A stretch of DNA of 64,000 nt from Terracoccus sp. 273MFTsu3.1 (lineage in GTDB: Bacteria > Actinomycetota > Actinomycetes > Actinomycetales > Dermatophilaceae), in the NCBI RefSeq assembly GCF_000383675.1, contig NZ_KB911821.1, positions 744,001 through 808,000 on the forward strand, written 5' to 3'. Below are positions 8,661 to 16,472 of the stretch, piece after piece. Positions within the stretch are counted from its first letter, which is position 1. Every line of letters begins with the position of its first letter. A model generated the notes under the pieces. It worked only from the letters and a program-made list of their open reading frames with translations. It made no database searches and had not been told where the DNA came from. The translations under genes and the position numbers were made by a program.

Positions 8661-8735
8661 TCCTCCCGGGGGAGGACGCCGAGCTCGGTCCGCGGCCCGA
8701 TGCGGGCCGCGGGGTCGCGCTCCTAGCGTCGAGTC
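8661..8735 (+). promoter_or_regulatory. alr promoter with shared palindrome and GC hairpin
   Basis: Palindrome TCCTCCC-GG-GGGAGGA at 8661-8676, identical in both arms to the one before the kinase. A second inverted repeat CCGCGGCCC/GGGCCGCGG lies at 8690-8712. TAGCGT at 8724-8729 ends 6 nt before the alr ATG, predicting a leaderless transcript with the palindrome centred near -67. Confidence 0.6.
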
Positions 8736-9920
8736 ATGATCGAGACAGACCCTCGGGCCACGGTCGCGCTCGCACCTCCGGCGTCCACCTCGCTGGCAGG
8801 CGAGCTCGCGGAGGCCGTCGTCGACCACGGGGCCCTCGCGGCGAACGTCCGCACCCTCCGCGCGGCCGCAGGCACCCGGCTCATGGCCGTCGTCAAGGCC
8901 GACGCCTTCGGGCACGGCGCCGTGCCGGTCGCCCGCACCTGCCTCGCCGCCGGTGCGTCCTGGCTCGGGGTGACCCGCGTCGCCGAGGCGCTCGAGCTGC
9001 GTCGGGCCGGCATCACGGCTCCGGTCCTCGCGTGGCTCTTCGAGCCGGCCCGGACCGAGGAGGCGGTCGTCGCAGACGTGGACCTGTCCGTGAGCAGCCC
9101 CGGCGACCTCGCCGCGGTCGCCCGCGCGACGGGACGTGCCCGCCTCCACCTCAAGCTCGACACCGGCCTGCACCGCAGCGGCTGCCCGGGCGAGGACTGG
9201 GCCCGGCTCGTGGCCGCCGCCGCAGCGCTGGAGTCGGCCGGACGGGTCCGGGTCGTCGGTCTGTGGTCCCACCTGTCGCACGGCGGCGACCCGGACGCGG
9301 TCGCGACCCACCGCCAGCTGCTCATGTTCCGCGTCGGCATCGACCTCGCGCGTGCCGCCGGACTGCGCCCCGAGGTCGTGCACCTCGCGAACACCGCTGC
9401 GGTGCAGGCCGACCCACGCCACACGGCATACGACCTCGTCCGGGTCGGAGCCGGGATCTACGGGATCGGCGACGGGCTGCGCCCCGCTCTGACCCTGCGC
9501 ACCCGGGTCGTGCAGGTCCGCCGTGTCGCGTCGGGTCGCGGGGTCGGCTACGAACACGTCGGCCGCACGACGCGCGACACCCATCTGGCGCTCGTCCCGC
9601 TCGGCTACGCCGACGGGTTGCCACGAGCCGCGACGGGCCGGGCAAGCGTGTGGGTCGGCGGGCGACGGGCCCCGCTCATCGGCCGGGTCAGCATGGACCA
9701 GGTCGTGGTCGACGTGGGCGCGGAGCCGGTCCCGGTCGGCGCCGAGGTGCTCGTCCTCGGAGCGGGTGACCGCGGCGAGCCGACCGCTCGCGACTGGGCG
9801 GCCTGGGCCGGCACGAACGAGCACGAGATCTACACGGGCATCGGCGCACGCGTCGAGCGCCGGCACGTCGGGGGCGTCACGGGCATCCAGAGGCCCGGCG
9901 TCGGAACAGAGGAACGATGA
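8736..9920 (+). CDS. alr: Alanine racemase
   Basis: Product of 394 residues, fold-type III PLP enzyme that interconverts L- and D-alanine. The PLP lysine lies in AVVKADAFGHG (Lys54); the family more often has Tyr where Phe stands here. The TIM barrel includes LKLDTGLHRSG and LWSHLSHGG. The C-terminal barrel has the second catalytic Tyr in GVGYEHVG, then LVPLGYADGLPR and GRVSMDQVVVD. The start is set by the TAGCGT box 6 nt upstream. It overlaps ddl by ATGA. Actinobacteria often carry alr near tsaE, so this may be a second, dedicated racemase; a genome search would tell. Racemisation of another residue cannot be excluded. Confidence 0.9.
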   Translation: MIETDPRATVALAPPASTSLAGELAEAVVDHGALAANVRTLRAAAGTRLMAVVKADAFGHGAVPVARTCLAAGASWLGVTRVAEALELRRAGITAPVLAWLFEPARTEEAVVADVDLSVSSPGDLAAVARATGRARLHLKLDTGLHRSGCPGEDWARLVAAAAALESAGRVRVVGLWSHLSHGGDPDAVATHRQLLMFRVGIDLARAAGLRPEVVHLANTAAVQADPRHTAYDLVRVGAGIYGIGDGLRPALTLRTRVVQVRRVASGRGVGYEHVGRTTRDTHLALVPLGYADGLPRAATGRASVWVGGRRAPLIGRVSMDQVVVDVGAEPVPVGAEVLVLGAGDRGEPTARDWAAWAGTNEHEIYTGIGARVERRHVGGVTGIQRPGVGTEER

Positions 9921-11017
9921 GGGTCGCGGTCATCCACGGAGGCACGAGCACCGAGCACGACGTGTCCGTCGCGAGCGGCGAGGGGATCGTCGCCGGCCTG
10001 CGCAGCGCCGGCCACGACGTCGTTCCCGTGCTCGTCGAGCGGTCGGGCGAGTGGCGGACCGGCAGCGGCTCGGGCGTCCTGCACGCCGCCGAGACGCTGC
10101 TGGGCTGTGACGTGGCGGTGCCCGCGCTGCACGGGGTCGTCGGCGAGGACGGCACCGTCCAGGGGTTCCTCGAGATCCTCGGCGTGCCCTACGTCGGCTC
10201 GCCCGTCGCGGCGAGCGCCGTCTGCCTGGACAAGCAGCTGACCAAGCTCGTCGTGGCCGCGGCCGGGGTGCCCGTCGCACCGGGCCTGCTCGTCCCCTCC
10301 GAGCAGGCGGTCGCCGCGACGCGATCGGCCGAGGAGCTCGAACGGCTCGTCGACGACGTGACCGCGGCTGGCCTGCTCGGCGCGCTCTTCGTCAAGCCGG
10401 CGCACGGCGGGTCGAGCATGGGGGTCACCCGGATCGACGTCGTCGTCGACCACGCGGACGGCGGGGGGCCAGGGGCTCTCGCGACCTCGCTGTCGAGGGC
10501 TCTGTCGACAGCCCTGTCGACCGCACTGGAGGGCGGACCGGACGCCGTGGTCGTCGAGGCGGAGGTTGTCGGGCTCGAGGTCGACGTGCCGGTGCTCGAG
10601 CTGCCCGACGGGCAGGTGCGGTGCGGCCCGGCGCTGCTCGTCGAGAGCGACCCCGACGAGCCGTTCTTCACCGAGACCGCCAAGTACGCCAGTGCCGGGA
10701 CGCGGTTCACCGTGCCCGCCGGGCTCCCCGTGGAGCAGACCCGACGCCTCGAGCGGCTCGCGACCACGGCCTACCGGGCCCTCGGGTGCCGGGGCCTCGC
10801 CCGCGTCGACTTCCTCGTCGGGCCGGACGGGCCCGTGCTCAACGAGGTCAACACCTTCCCGGGCTTCACGCCTGCCTCGCAGTTCCCGCGGATGTGGGCC
10901 GCCGCGGGACTGACCTACCCCGAGCTCGTCGACGTCCTCGTGCGCACCGCGGCAGGACGGCCGGCCGCAGCGACCGGCCATGCGGTGGACGCGACGCGCG
11001 GCGTGGTCGTCGGATGA
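9917..11017 (+). CDS. ddl: D-alanine--D-alanine ligase
   Basis: Product of 366 residues with an ATP-grasp fold. The N-terminus is VAVIHGGTSTEHDVS; HGVVGEDGTVQGFLE and YVGSPVAASAVCLDK follow, and the metal-binding end is VNEVNT-like (LNEVNTFPGFTPAS). The omega loop reads FFTETAKY; Tyr in the AKY motif is the mark of D-Ala-D-Ala ligases, where D-Ala-D-Lac enzymes differ. A GALATSLSRALSTALSTALEGG insertion in the central domain is low-complexity. The gene is coupled by ATGA to alr and overlaps the next gene by ATGA, so three enzymes of D-Ala metabolism are made together. The product inferred is D-Ala-D-Ala; D-Ala-D-Ser is not excluded by sequence alone. Confidence 0.9.
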   Translation: MRVAVIHGGTSTEHDVSVASGEGIVAGLRSAGHDVVPVLVERSGEWRTGSGSGVLHAAETLLGCDVAVPALHGVVGEDGTVQGFLEILGVPYVGSPVAASAVCLDKQLTKLVVAAAGVPVAPGLLVPSEQAVAATRSAEELERLVDDVTAAGLLGALFVKPAHGGSSMGVTRIDVVVDHADGGGPGALATSLSRALSTALSTALEGGPDAVVVEAEVVGLEVDVPVLELPDGQVRCGPALLVESDPDEPFFTETAKYASAGTRFTVPAGLPVEQTRRLERLATTAYRALGCRGLARVDFLVGPDGPVLNEVNTFPGFTPASQFPRMWAAAGLTYPELVDVLVRTAAGRPAAATGHAVDATRGVVVG

Positions 11018-11811
11018 GTGCGTCGCCGAGCACCGTCACGCCGGCCCGGTCCACGGGTCCGGTGCTGCTCGCCGACCCGAGGGTCAGCGGCATCCCCGTC
11101 GTCGAGGACGGCTCCCCTCTCGTCGACCTCGCCGCACTCGGGCTTCAGGTCAGGCGTCTGCCACCGGCACCGCCGCCCGGTCTCGGTCTGACGTCGACAC
11201 CGACTGATGCGGTCCCGGGGGCACGGCCCGGATCGCACGGGCTGGTCCGGCGCACGCTGGCCGAGCGCCTCGCGGAGGCGGAGGCCCTGCTCCCCGACGG
11301 CCTGCGCCTGCTCGTCGTCGAGGGGCTGCGACCCCTGGCGACTCAGCGGATGATCCACTCGGCGTACCGAGCCCGTCTCGCGACCGAGCGACCAGGCATC
11401 GACGCGCACGTGCTCGACCGGCTCGCGAGCAGGTTCGTCGCCCCACCGGCCACGGCGCCACACGTCAGCGGCGCGGCCGTCGACCTGACGCTCGCCGACG
11501 GCGACGGCCGGCCCCTCGACCTCGGCTGTCCCGTCGACGCGACCCCGGAGGAGAGCGGCGGGGCGTGCTACTTCGACGCCCCCGGCCTCGACGACGAGGC
11601 GCGCCACCTGCGGCGCGTGCTCGCCGGCGCCCTGGGACCGGCGGGCCTCGTGAACTACCCGACCGAGTGGTGGCACTGGTCGTTCGGGGACCGCTACTGG
11701 GCCCATGTCACGGGTAGCCCCTTCGCGGTCCACGGTCCGGTGGCTGCCCCCGACCACGTCACGGACGCTGCCCCGAGCCTCAGCCCTCGAGCTCGGCCCG
11801 GCGGAGCGTGA
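11014..11811 (+). CDS. VanX-like D-Ala-D-Ala dipeptidase (peptidase M15D)
   Basis: Product of 265 residues starting at the ATG that overlaps the ddl stop. The zinc site of VanX is complete: His150 and Asp157 in HVSGAAVD, catalytic Glu218 and His221 in EWWHW. The substrate-binding Arg is in EGLRPLATQ. The protein has about 60 extra N-terminal residues compared with VanX and no clear signal peptide, so it is probably cytoplasmic. VanX enzymes hydrolyse free D-Ala-D-Ala. Coupling to a D-Ala-D-Ala ligase would be a futile cycle unless it serves turnover, recycling or another dipeptide. Its 3' end overlaps the converging DUF1801 gene by 32 bp. Confidence 0.88.
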   Translation: MSASPSTVTPARSTGPVLLADPRVSGIPVVEDGSPLVDLAALGLQVRRLPPAPPPGLGLTSTPTDAVPGARPGSHGLVRRTLAERLAEAEALLPDGLRLLVVEGLRPLATQRMIHSAYRARLATERPGIDAHVLDRLASRFVAPPATAPHVSGAAVDLTLADGDGRPLDLGCPVDATPEESGGACYFDAPGLDDEARHLRRVLAGALGPAGLVNYPTEWWHWSFGDRYWAHVTGSPFAVHGPVAAPDHVTDAAPSLSPRARPGGA

Positions 11812-12124
11812 CGACCCGCTCGATGACCTCGTCGGGGATCGGCTGGTCGACGCTGAAACGGATCGTGCCCTTGCTCAGGGAGTGCCCCGCCAGGTCGGGC
11901 GCGACGGACTCGACGACAGCGGGGCTGAACGGGAAGACCGAGAGGTGCTTGGCCGCCGCGGTGATCCCCAGGAGCGGACGGCCGGCGAGACGCAGGGCCG
12001 GCATGCCGTAGCTCGTCCCCTCGTCAGCGTCGGGCGCCACCCTCCGGGCGACGTCGACCACGTGCTGCAGGGCTGCGCGCTGGTCCGGCTCGAGACCGAC
12101 GAGGTAGTCACCGATGGTTCCCAC
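11780..12124 (-). CDS. DUF1801 (YdhG-like) protein
   Basis: Product of 114 residues from GTG at 12124. The family pattern is clear: IGDYLVGLEPDQRAALQ, then DEGTSYGMPALRLAGRPL, HLSVFPFSPAVVE, LSKGTIRFSVDQPIP and a C-terminal helix. These small cytoplasmic proteins are related to frataxin-like iron-binding folds in some annotations, but their function is unproven. The frame continues upstream to 12538 without resembling the family, so the internal GTG is chosen. It converges on the dipeptidase gene. Confidence 0.85.
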   Translation of the reverse strand: MGTIGDYLVGLEPDQRAALQHVVDVARRVAPDADEGTSYGMPALRLAGRPLLGITAAAKHLSVFPFSPAVVESVAPDLAGHSLSKGTIRFSVDQPIPDEVIERVVTLRRAELEG

Positions 12125-12244
12125 CCGGCCATCGTGGCACCACCGCGGTTGCCGCGGGCCTGTTCGACGCACCTGCTCCCCCGGGTATGGGTGGACGACC
12201 CCTCCACGGCCGTCGTCACGACGACCCCTCCACGAAAGGCCATC

Positions 12245-12466
12245 ATGAGCGCTCGCACCCGTACGCGCACCCGGACCTCGACGATCGTCGTGCTCCTCTG
12301 GCTCCTCATCGGCGTCTTCGCCGCCTTCCAGCGCGGCTACCTCGGCTCGGCGGACCCGAGCTGCAGCCGGCTGGCCACGACGGCCGTCACGATCGTGGCC
12401 GGCCCGCTCAACTACGTCGGCCTCGACCCGCGCATCGGCTGCTCGACCCCCCAGCCCTCGAACTAG
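12245..12466 (+). CDS. Small conserved membrane protein
   Basis: Product of 73 residues. A basic Arg-Thr N-terminus (RTRTRTRT) is followed by one transmembrane helix (TIVVLLWLLIGVFAAF) and the conserved stretch QRGYLGSADPSC, then VTIVAGPLNYVGLDPRIGC. Two Cys lie after the helix and probably outside the cell, where they could pair. Near-identical small proteins are common in actinobacteria, to my recollection, without known function. A ribosome-binding site of the GAAAGG type precedes ATG at 12245. Confidence 0.75.
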   Translation: MSARTRTRTRTSTIVVLLWLLIGVFAAFQRGYLGSADPSCSRLATTAVTIVAGPLNYVGLDPRIGCSTPQPSN

Positions 12467-12504
12467 GCCGTGAGCGAGGCGGGTGGGCGCGGCATACTGG
12501 CCGG

Positions 12505-13242
12505 GTGACCGAGCCCGGCGCTGACGCCCCCGTCCCACCCGCCACCTCCACGCCGTCGGAGGCCCCGGCCACGTCGCCCGAGAGCACTGGTCGCGTGACG
12601 GCCCCCTCGGAGGCCGAGAGCGTCGAGGACTACTTCGCGCGCATCGCGGCCGCGGCCGGCGACGACGGCCGCCTTCCCGTCGCCGTCGAGGAGATGCCCG
12701 GCTGGGATATCTACCCCTACGAGATCGAGGGCCTGCGCCTCAAGCCGGTGCAGCCCCCGGCCGACGAGGAGCCGCCCCGGCGCGGCGAGCTCGCCGCCGA
12801 CTGCTGGTGTGCCGACGGCTTCGGGGACACCGACGACCGGCTCGTCTGGTCGAACGCCCGCTGGCGCCTCACGTTCTCCGTCGACACCGGCCTGCCGGTG
12901 ATGCTCATGCTCATGCCCCTCGCGCACCACGACCTGCCCTCCCTGCCGGGCGACCTCGCCGCCGAGATGGGACAGCTCGTCGTGGCGGTCTCCGACGCCG
13001 TCGAGCACGTACCGAGCGTCGGCCGGGTCCAGCTGGCGAAGTACGGCGACGGCGGGGCGCACCTGCACCTGTTCTTCCTCGGCCGTCCCGCGCGCATGCT
13101 CCAGTTCCGCGGGTCACCCCTCATCGACTGGGAGGAGAACCTCCCCCGGGTCCCCCTCGACGTGCTCCGGACGAATGCGCGCGTGGTCGCCGAGCGGATG
13201 GTCGTCCACGTCGGTGGCACCACCGGAGCACTCGGCCGCTAG
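12505..13242 (+). CDS. Conserved actinobacterial protein, HIT-like
   Basis: Product of 245 residues from GTG at 12505; CATACT ends 6 nt upstream, which fits a leaderless start. The first 45 residues are Pro/Thr/Glu-rich and disordered. The folded part has WDIYPYEIEGL, CWCADGFGDTDDRLVW, MPLAHHDLPSLP and AKYGDGGAHLHLFFLGRP. The H-x-H pair late in the domain and the overall order recall HIT-superfamily proteins with a degenerate active site; this is inference from pattern. I do not know a function. It is transcribed in the same direction as the small membrane protein upstream. Confidence 0.7.
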   Translation: MTEPGADAPVPPATSTPSEAPATSPESTGRVTAPSEAESVEDYFARIAAAAGDDGRLPVAVEEMPGWDIYPYEIEGLRLKPVQPPADEEPPRRGELAADCWCADGFGDTDDRLVWSNARWRLTFSVDTGLPVMLMLMPLAHHDLPSLPGDLAAEMGQLVVAVSDAVEHVPSVGRVQLAKYGDGGAHLHLFFLGRPARMLQFRGSPLIDWEENLPRVPLDVLRTNARVVAERMVVHVGGTTGALGR

Positions 13243-13280
13243 CCCGACAGCGGCGCGACCGGCTGCACGAGGGCACCGGG

Positions 13281-14159
13281 TCAGAGGCCGGACGGCCATC
13301 CGGGCCCGTTGGCGGCGGGCCAGGCGGGCGGGTCGGCCACGTGGGCGAACACGAGGCGCGGGTCGGTCGCCACCCCCGCGAGCTCGGCGTCCGTCACCCC
13401 GTGGGCGGTGGTCTCGGTGCCGCTCCCCCGGTGCGCCGTCGCGGTCACGACGGTCGCGTCGGCGGTGCGCCAGAACGTGGCTGTGGTCCGGAGCCCGTCG
13501 TGGGACAGCACCAGCGTCCCTCCGTCCTTCCGGGTCACGACGCAGGACGTCGCCCCCTCGGCAGAGCGCCCGGGAGTGAGCGTCACCGACCCGTCGGGGG
13601 CGATGTCTCCTGTCCTCAGGCGCGTGCCGGTGCCGTCGACCACCCGGACGGATGGGTCACAGACCGGCGGCCCGGCCGGCGCGTCGGTCGGCCGCTGGGA
13701 CATCAGCACGGTGAGGGTGTCGTCGCCGGCGACGCGGTAGTGCGCCTGCCACTCGGTGGCCCTCGACGCCTCGGTGTCGGGCAGGGGGGTCGAACGGGTC
13801 CAGTCACTCGCGTAGATGCCGGTGGCGCGACCCGGGCGCGCCACGTGGTCGGCGACGACCTGCGCCAGGGTCTCGTCGACCGTCGTGCCCGGAACCCAGT
13901 CCGTGGCCGACGACGCCACCCCGGCTGCCGCGGGGGTCGACGTCGCCGGAGGATGGAGGGCACCGGTCCCCACGACGCCGACCATCGCGACGACGGCGAC
14001 CCCGGTCACGCCCGACGCCACCGCCGCGCGCCTTCGCCCGGCTCGCCGGCGGCGGCCGCCCACGAGCGTCGCGTGGAGGTCCGGTGCGCCGAGCACGTCG
14101 GTGGTCGCCCGGTCGAGGCGGTTCCTCAGCTCTTCCTCGATGGTGCTGTGCAGGGTCAT
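13281..14159 (-). CDS. Membrane-anchored protein, candidate anti-sigma partner
   Basis: Product of 292 residues. The N-terminal 50 residues are cytoplasmic (TLHSTIEEELRNRLDRATTD, then GGRRRRAGRRR). One transmembrane helix follows at about 48-70 (ASGVTGVAVVAMVGVVGTGAL), with an extracellular beta-rich domain to the C-terminus. Its ATG overlaps the stop of the sigma factor gene (ATGA), so the two are translationally coupled. Position and topology suggest a regulator of the sigma factor, but no HxxxCxxC zinc anti-sigma motif is present. SigE-family genes are often followed by such proteins of unknown role. Confidence 0.75.
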   Translation of the reverse strand: MTLHSTIEEELRNRLDRATTDVLGAPDLHATLVGGRRRRAGRRRAAVASGVTGVAVVAMVGVVGTGALHPPATSTPAAAGVASSATDWVPGTTVDETLAQVVADHVARPGRATGIYASDWTRSTPLPDTEASRATEWQAHYRVAGDDTLTVLMSQRPTDAPAGPPVCDPSVRVVDGTGTRLRTGDIAPDGSVTLTPGRSAEGATSCVVTRKDGGTLVLSHDGLRTTATFWRTADATVVTATAHRGSGTETTAHGVTDAELAGVATDPRLVFAHVADPPAWPAANGPGWPSGL

Positions 14160-14650
14160 GCGCGCGCTCCTTCGCTGCTCGTCAACACGGTCTCCAGGCG
14201 TGACAGCGCCCGCGCGGCCTGGCTCTTGACGGTGCCCTCGGGCAGGTCGAGCACGCGGGCCACCTCGGCGACGGACAGGTCGTCGAGGTAGCGCAGGACG
14301 ACGACGGCTCGGTGCTTCGCCGAGAGCTGGGCGAGGGCCGCCATCAGCTCGGGGTCCACACGCTCCCGGACGTCCGCGGCCCGGTCGGGGACCTCGGCGA
14401 CGAGAGGCTCTCGCCGCGCCTTGCGGGCCGCGGTGTAGCAGGAGTTGACGAGGGCCCGTCGGGCATAGGCGTCGCGGGTCTCGTCGTGGATCCGCGGCCA
14501 GTGGACGTAGAGCTGGGTGAACGTCGACTGCGCCGCGTCCTCCGCCGCTGCCCAACTGCCGAGGATGGCGTACGCCGTCCTCATGAACGCCCGCTGCCGC
14601 GCCGCGTAGTACGCGCAGTAGTCGCTCTCCCACACGGGCTGTCGCCCCAT
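14156..14650 (-). CDS. SigE-family ECF RNA polymerase sigma factor
   Basis: Product of 164 residues from ATG at 14650, chosen because a strong GGAGG lies about 6 nt upstream; an in-frame start at 14692 is less likely. Region 2 includes YYAARQRAFMRTAYAI and DAAQSTFTQLYVHWPRI. Region 4 includes LSAKHRAVVVLRYLDDLSV and VLDLPEGTVKSQAARALSRL, the helix-turn-helix that reads the -35 element. Such factors direct RNA polymerase to stress promoters. It is coupled to the membrane protein downstream. Target promoters are unknown. Confidence 0.93.
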   Translation of the reverse strand: MGRQPVWESDYCAYYAARQRAFMRTAYAILGSWAAAEDAAQSTFTQLYVHWPRIHDETRDAYARRALVNSCYTAARKARREPLVAEVPDRAADVRERVDPELMAALAQLSAKHRAVVVLRYLDDLSVAEVARVLDLPEGTVKSQAARALSRLETVLTSSEGARA

Positions 14651-14746
14651 CGTCGTCCTCCCTCGCCGGCTGCTGTCGTGGTGGATACCCACCAGCGCCC
14701 GGTTCGGTTCCGTCCGCGACCCGTCGACCGCCGACCAGGCCCGCCC

Positions 14747-16297
14747 TCAGTGCGCGTGGCTCGCGGGCCGCTCGAAGAAGAGCACGGCGACGACGCCGAT
14801 GAGCAGGGCCGCAGCGGGCAGCAGCATCGACTCGGCCATCGCATCGGCAAAGCCGCTCGCGACCTGCGCCGGCATCGTCGCCCCCGACCCCTGCAGCCCG
14901 CTGAGCTGTCCGGAGACGCCGGGCAGGTCGGCGGCGAGGCGGGCCTCGATGAGGGCCGCGATGGCCGCGCTGCCGAGGACGGCGCCGACCTGGCGGGTCG
15001 TGTTGTAGACGCCCGACCCGGCACCGGCCGACGACAGCGGCAGGTTGCGGGTGGCGGTCGCGCCGAGCGGACCCCACATGAAGGCGTTGCCGACGCCCAT
15101 GAGAGCCATGGGCAGGAGCAGCACCCACGTCTCGGTCTCCGGGTGCATGACGAGGGCAAGCCAGAGCAGTGACAGTGCCGTGAGGCCGATCCCGGCCGCG
15201 GTGATGCCGCGCGGGTGGACCCGGTCGGCGAGCCGGCCGGAGACGGGAGCGAGTCCGCCCGAGATGACGGCCATCGGCGCGAGCAGGAGCGCCGAGGCGG
15301 TCGGCGACATCCCACGCACCGCCTGGGCGTAGAGCATGAGGGGGAAGGCCATCGCCGTGATGGAGAACCCGATGGTGGTGATCGCGACGTTGGCGAGCGA
15401 GAAGTTGCGGTCGTCGAAGAGCCGCAGGGGCAACAGCGGCTCGCGGGTGTTGTGCGCCTGCCACCAGATGAAGACGCCGAGCACGAGCAGGCCGACGCCG
15501 ATGATGAGCGGCACGGAGACGAACCCGGAGATGGTGCCCCAGTCGTAGGTCTCGCCCTCCTGGACGCCGAACACGACGAGGAACATCCCGACCGCCGACA
15601 GCGCGACGCCGATCCAGTCGAAGCTGTGGCTGTGCGTCTCGAGCCGCGGCACGAGACGGGCGGCGAGCGCGAACGCGACGACGCCGACGGGCACGTTGAT
15701 GAAGAAGATCCACTCCCATCCGGGACCGTCCACGAGCAGTCCACCGACGACGGGACCGACGAGGATCGCCACGCCTGCCGTGGCGCCCCACAGCGCCATG
15801 GCCTGACCACGGGAGGCCGCCGGGAACGTGCGGGTGATGACGGCCATCGTCTGGGGCGTCAGCATCGAGGCGCCGAGTCCCTGCACGACGCGGGCGACGA
15901 TGAGCCCGGTGATGGTGCCGGTGAGCCCGCACCACAGCGAGGCGAGGGTGAAGACCGTCAGCCCCACGAGGTAGAGGTTCTTCGGTCCGTAGCGGTCGCC
16001 GAGCCGGCCCGTGATGAGCAGCGGCGTGGCGTAGGCGAGCAGGTAGGCGCTCGTGACCCAGATGACGCTGTTGACGTCGGTGTCCAGTCCCCTGAGGATC
16101 GCGGGCGTCGCCACCGACACGATGGTCGAGTCGACGAGGATCATGAAGAAGCCGATGACCATCGCCCAGAGGGCCGGCCACGGGTTGTGCCCGTCGGGCA
16201 CCCCGCCCAGCGGCGCCACGCGGGCGGTGGCCGGGGCCGTCACCTCTCCTGTCGCGTCGCGTCCGGTCACGTCGGTGGTGCTGTCCTCGCCGGCCAC
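14747..16297 (-). CDS. MFS drug exporter, EmrB/QacA (DHA2) family
   Basis: Proton-driven exporter with 14 predicted membrane helices. From GTG at 16297 (ribosome-binding site GGAAGGGG upstream) the product is 516 residues; a longer frame from 16351 lacks a site. Motif D1 appears as LVDSTIVSVATPAI, motif A as GRLGDRYGPKNLYL, and motif C as GATAGVAILVGPVVGG. The second half repeats the pattern (GRLADRVHPRG). The family exports antiseptics and lipophilic drugs, and some members export lipids. The first 40 residues are a charged cytoplasmic leader. No regulator lies next to it except the sigma-factor pair. Confidence 0.92.
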   Translation of the reverse strand: MAGEDSTTDVTGRDATGEVTAPATARVAPLGGVPDGHNPWPALWAMVIGFFMILVDSTIVSVATPAILRGLDTDVNSVIWVTSAYLLAYATPLLITGRLGDRYGPKNLYLVGLTVFTLASLWCGLTGTITGLIVARVVQGLGASMLTPQTMAVITRTFPAASRGQAMALWGATAGVAILVGPVVGGLLVDGPGWEWIFFINVPVGVVAFALAARLVPRLETHSHSFDWIGVALSAVGMFLVVFGVQEGETYDWGTISGFVSVPLIIGVGLLVLGVFIWWQAHNTREPLLPLRLFDDRNFSLANVAITTIGFSITAMAFPLMLYAQAVRGMSPTASALLLAPMAVISGGLAPVSGRLADRVHPRGITAAGIGLTALSLLWLALVMHPETETWVLLLPMALMGVGNAFMWGPLGATATRNLPLSSAGAGSGVYNTTRQVGAVLGSAAIAALIEARLAADLPGVSGQLSGLQGSGATMPAQVASGFADAMAESMLLPAAALLIGVVAVLFFERPASHAH

Positions 16298-16472
16298 GGT
16301 GGCCCCCCTTCCGCTGCCTGACGCAGCACCTCTGATTGTCCACCCGGGCACCGACAGCCGTCAGGCTCCCGTCCAGGGTCCGTCCGCGCCCCGCGTCGCG
16401 GCGGCCGGCGACCGCCACCGGTCCCACGAGGGGCCAGGACGCCCGACCGGCCCACGACAGGACGGCCCCGCC

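Noticed and set aside
6636-11811. Vancomycin resistance cluster
   Set aside because: The regulator is NarL-type not VanR/VanS, no vanH-like dehydrogenase is present, and the ligase has the AKY signature of D-Ala-D-Ala enzymes. Kept only as a D-Ala module.
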